The notes under the pieces were generated by a model. It was not told the DNA's origin, ran no database searches, and saw only the letters and a list, made by a program, of their open reading frames with translations. Source: Mucilaginibacter myungsuensis (GTDB lineage Bacteria; Bacteroidota; Bacteroidia; Sphingobacteriales; Sphingobacteriaceae). From it: a DNA stretch of 64,000 bases. A program made the position numbers and the translations under genes. This document shows, piece by piece, positions 62,303 through 64,000 of the stretch. Position 1 is the first letter of the stretch, and each line of letters begins with the position of its first letter. The stretch spans positions 62,001 to 126,000 of the forward strand of contig NZ_JADFFL010000002.1 of NCBI RefSeq assembly GCF_015222005.1, in the 5' to 3' direction.

Positions 62303-63442
62303 ATGCATTTTGAATTTACCGAAGAGCAACTGATGATACGCCAGGCCGCGCGCGATTTTGCGCAGAATGAGCTTAAACCCGGCGTGATAGAACGTGATGA
62401 GCACCAAAAATTCCCGGCCGAGCAGATCAAAAAACTGGGCGAACTGGGCTTTTTAGGTCTGATGGTATCGCCCGAATACGGCGGCAGCGGTATGGACGCG
62501 ATCAGTTATGTACTGGCGATGGAAGAGCTGTCCAAGATAGACTCATCGGCATCGGTAGTGGTATCGGTAAATAACTCGCTGGTGTGCTACGGTCTGGAAA
62601 AATTTGGCACCGAGGAGCAAAAGCAAAAATATCTGGTCCCTTTAGCAAGCGGACAAGTACATGGCGCATTCTGTCTGTCAGAACCCGAGGCGGGTAGTGA
62701 TGCCACCTCGCAACGTACCACAGCTATCGACATGGGCGACCACTATCTGCTTAACGGAACCAAAAATTGGATCACCAATGGCGGCACCGCGTCAACCTAT
62801 CTGGTGATCGCACAAACCGATGTTGCCAAGGGGCACAAAGGCATTAACGCGCTCATTGTAGAAAAAGGTATGCCTGGTTTCACCGTCGGCCCAAAAGAAA
62901 ATAAGATGGGGATCCGCGGATCTGATACACATTCGCTGATGTTCACAGATGTGAAAGTGCCCAAAGAGAACCGCATTGGTGAGGACGGCTTCGGATTTAA
63001 ATTCGCTATGCAAACGTTGGAAGGTGGGCGCATTGGTATCGCCGCACAGGCTTTGGGTATCGCATCAGGGGCGTTCGAGCTGGCTACCGCCTATGCTAAA
63101 GAACGCAAAACTTTCGGCAAGCCAATTGCCGACCATCAAGCTATTCAATTTAAACTGGCCGATATGGCTACCGAGATAGAGGCCGCACGACTGCTTTGTC
63201 TGAAGGCGGCCTGGTTAAAAGACAATCACAAACCTTACGGCCCGGCCAGCGCTATGGCCAAACTCTTCGCATCTGAAGTGGCCATGAAAACCACCGTTGA
63301 GGCCGTGCAGATCCACGGTGGTTATGGCTTTGTAAAGGAATACCATGTAGAGCGCCTGATGCGTGATGCCAAGATCACGCAGATCTATGAGGGCACGTCC
63401 GAAATTCAGAAGATCGTCATATCCCGCGATGTGTTGAAATAG
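62303..63442 (+). CDS. acyl-CoA dehydrogenase (short-chain/butyryl type)
   Basis: The 379-residue flavoenzyme oxidises an acyl-CoA to the trans-2-enoyl-CoA in fatty-acid or branched-chain amino-acid breakdown. Visible blocks are FTEEQLMIRQAARDFAQ at the start, FCLSEPEAGSDATSQRT, NGTKNWITNGGTAST (FAD-binding region), GIRGSDTHSLMF, AYAKERKTFGKPIADHQAIQ, GGYGFVKEYHVERLMRDAK and the catalytic glutamate in QIYEGTSEIQK (about residue 361). Length and sequence are closest to short-chain or butyryl-CoA dehydrogenases, although the exact substrate is not certain. It is a single gene with a -7 element and no linked beta-oxidation partners. Confidence 0.94.
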   Translation: MHFEFTEEQLMIRQAARDFAQNELKPGVIERDEHQKFPAEQIKKLGELGFLGLMVSPEYGGSGMDAISYVLAMEELSKIDSSASVVVSVNNSLVCYGLEKFGTEEQKQKYLVPLASGQVHGAFCLSEPEAGSDATSQRTTAIDMGDHYLLNGTKNWITNGGTASTYLVIAQTDVAKGHKGINALIVEKGMPGFTVGPKENKMGIRGSDTHSLMFTDVKVPKENRIGEDGFGFKFAMQTLEGGRIGIAAQALGIASGAFELATAYAKERKTFGKPIADHQAIQFKLADMATEIEAARLLCLKAAWLKDNHKPYGPASAMAKLFASEVAMKTTVEAVQIHGGYGFVKEYHVERLMRDAKITQIYEGTSEIQKIVISRDVLK

Positions 63443-63503
63443 TTACACCATTTAGATGCCCTGCTTAATTAAGAATACTAATTTAGTAGGGTATTTTATT
63501 TTT

Positions 63504-64000
63504 ATGCGTAACAGACTATTCTTATTGCTGATCGGTATCATTACCATCAGCGCTTGCCATACCACACCCACCGAATTGCAGACCGGCATTTGGCGCGGTG
63601 TACTGACCATGAAGACCGGCGACGAACTGCCCTTTAACTTTGAGGTTAAAGGCAAAGGCCCCAAACAACAGCTCACCATATTTAACGGAGCAGAAGAATT
63701 CCCGGTAGATGATGTGCGTTTGGTGGATGATTCAGTATTTATCAAAATGCCTTTGTTCGATTCAGAGTTCAAATTGAAGCAAGCCGACGGTAAACTCGTA
63801 GGCAAGTGGGTAAAACACCTTGCCCAAAAAGACAGCGAACTCGACTTTGTGGCCACTCCCGGGCAAGATTGGCGCTTTTTTGAAAAGCCAGAAACCGCTA
63901 AAGCTAATGTGGGTGGCCGCTGGTCGGCCGTGTTTACCAGCGATGGCGTGCGCGATACTACCGTTGGCGAGTTTAAGCAAGACGGCAACAAGGTTACCGG
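63504..64000 (+). CDS. start of an exported lipoprotein (probable TlpA-type), cut by the window edge
   Basis: The frame from ATG 63504 is open to the window end (165 codons). It begins with a lipoprotein signal (RNRLFLLLIGIITISACHTT, lipobox SAC). The first mature domain is a beta sandwich (GIWRGVLTMKTGDELPFNFEVKG-like, VRLVDDSVFIKMPLFDSEFKL), as found at the N-terminus of Bacteroidota TlpA-family disulfide reductases. The thioredoxin domain itself would lie beyond the window, so the identification is probable but not proven. Confidence 0.7.
   Translation, partial: MRNRLFLLLIGIITISACHTTPTELQTGIWRGVLTMKTGDELPFNFEVKGKGPKQQLTIFNGAEEFPVDDVRLVDDSVFIKMPLFDSEFKLKQADGKLVGKWVKHLAQKDSELDFVATPGQDWRFFEKPETAKANVGGRWSAVFTSDGVRDTTVGEFKQDGNKVT

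Overview
The window reads as chromosome of a Bacteroidota bacterium, most likely family Sphingobacteriaceae (Mucilaginibacter- or Pedobacter-like). The reasons are: two large secreted proteins ending in the type B C-terminal domain of the type IX secretion system; many TlpA-type thioredoxin lipoproteins; a Bacteroidota-type promoter (TTG, about 19 bases, TAnnTTTG) ahead of several genes; almost no Shine-Dalgarno sequences; and many families typical of this phylum (DUF4197, DUF4199, DUF2752, DUF6364, SIMPL). The assignment rests on gene content and not on a marker-gene phylogeny.

Layout. 1-3.3 kb: a small XRE regulator, then an outer-membrane barrel plus lipoprotein pair. 3.4-12.7 kb: ATP-dependent DNA ligase, ispH, a DUF1365/cyclopropane synthase pair, gcvT, a glycosyltransferase, rnhB, a DUF1801 protein and an SGNH hydrolase. 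12.7-20 kb: an 817-residue type IX cargo protein, an ECF sigma/anti-sigma/DUF4097 operon and two tandem paralogous lipoproteins. 20-30.5 kb: ahcY, trhO, a TlpA fusion, an M28 peptidase, SIMPL, a receiver-like protein, DUF4197 and a phosphoesterase. 30.7-35 kb: an unknown protein, then an overlapping 7TM/histidine kinase/response regulator set, and a radical SAM protein. 35-41.4 kb: zinc ribbon and NIF3 genes, then a sugar isomerase/ThuA-dehydrogenase-cytochrome operon behind a promoter that carries a LacI-type palindrome. 41.6-50.5 kb: an LRR protein kinase with a coupled 60-residue ORF, a TlpA protein, a gene broken by TGA, TetR, a Rieske-like lipoprotein, pheS, a PIN/DUF6364 toxin-antitoxin pair, a frameshifted second antitoxin and kbl. 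50.6-56.6 kb: small membrane proteins, a TlpA protein, a second barrel/lipoprotein pair, an isochorismatase-like protein and tRNA-Val. 56.8-64 kb: a second type IX cargo protein, an OmpR/histidine kinase system, an acyl-CoA dehydrogenase and the start of another lipoprotein.

Most of the window is ordinary chromosome. The signals that stand out are: (1) six copies of a ~101 bp intergenic palindromic repeat with TACCCCTTAT ends and a CCCCTAAATTAGGGG core; (2) a perfect TGCAATCGATTGCA palindrome on the start region of a consensus promoter; (3) a barrel/lipoprotein module present twice, about 53 kb apart; (4) three genes each broken by a single lesion (DUF6438-like, DUF6364-like, and a two-TM protein); (5) an overlapping 7TM/kinase/regulator unit; and (6) a Rieske-fold lipoprotein that has lost most of its cluster ligands. 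I saw no CRISPR array, prophage, rRNA or insertion-sequence transposase.
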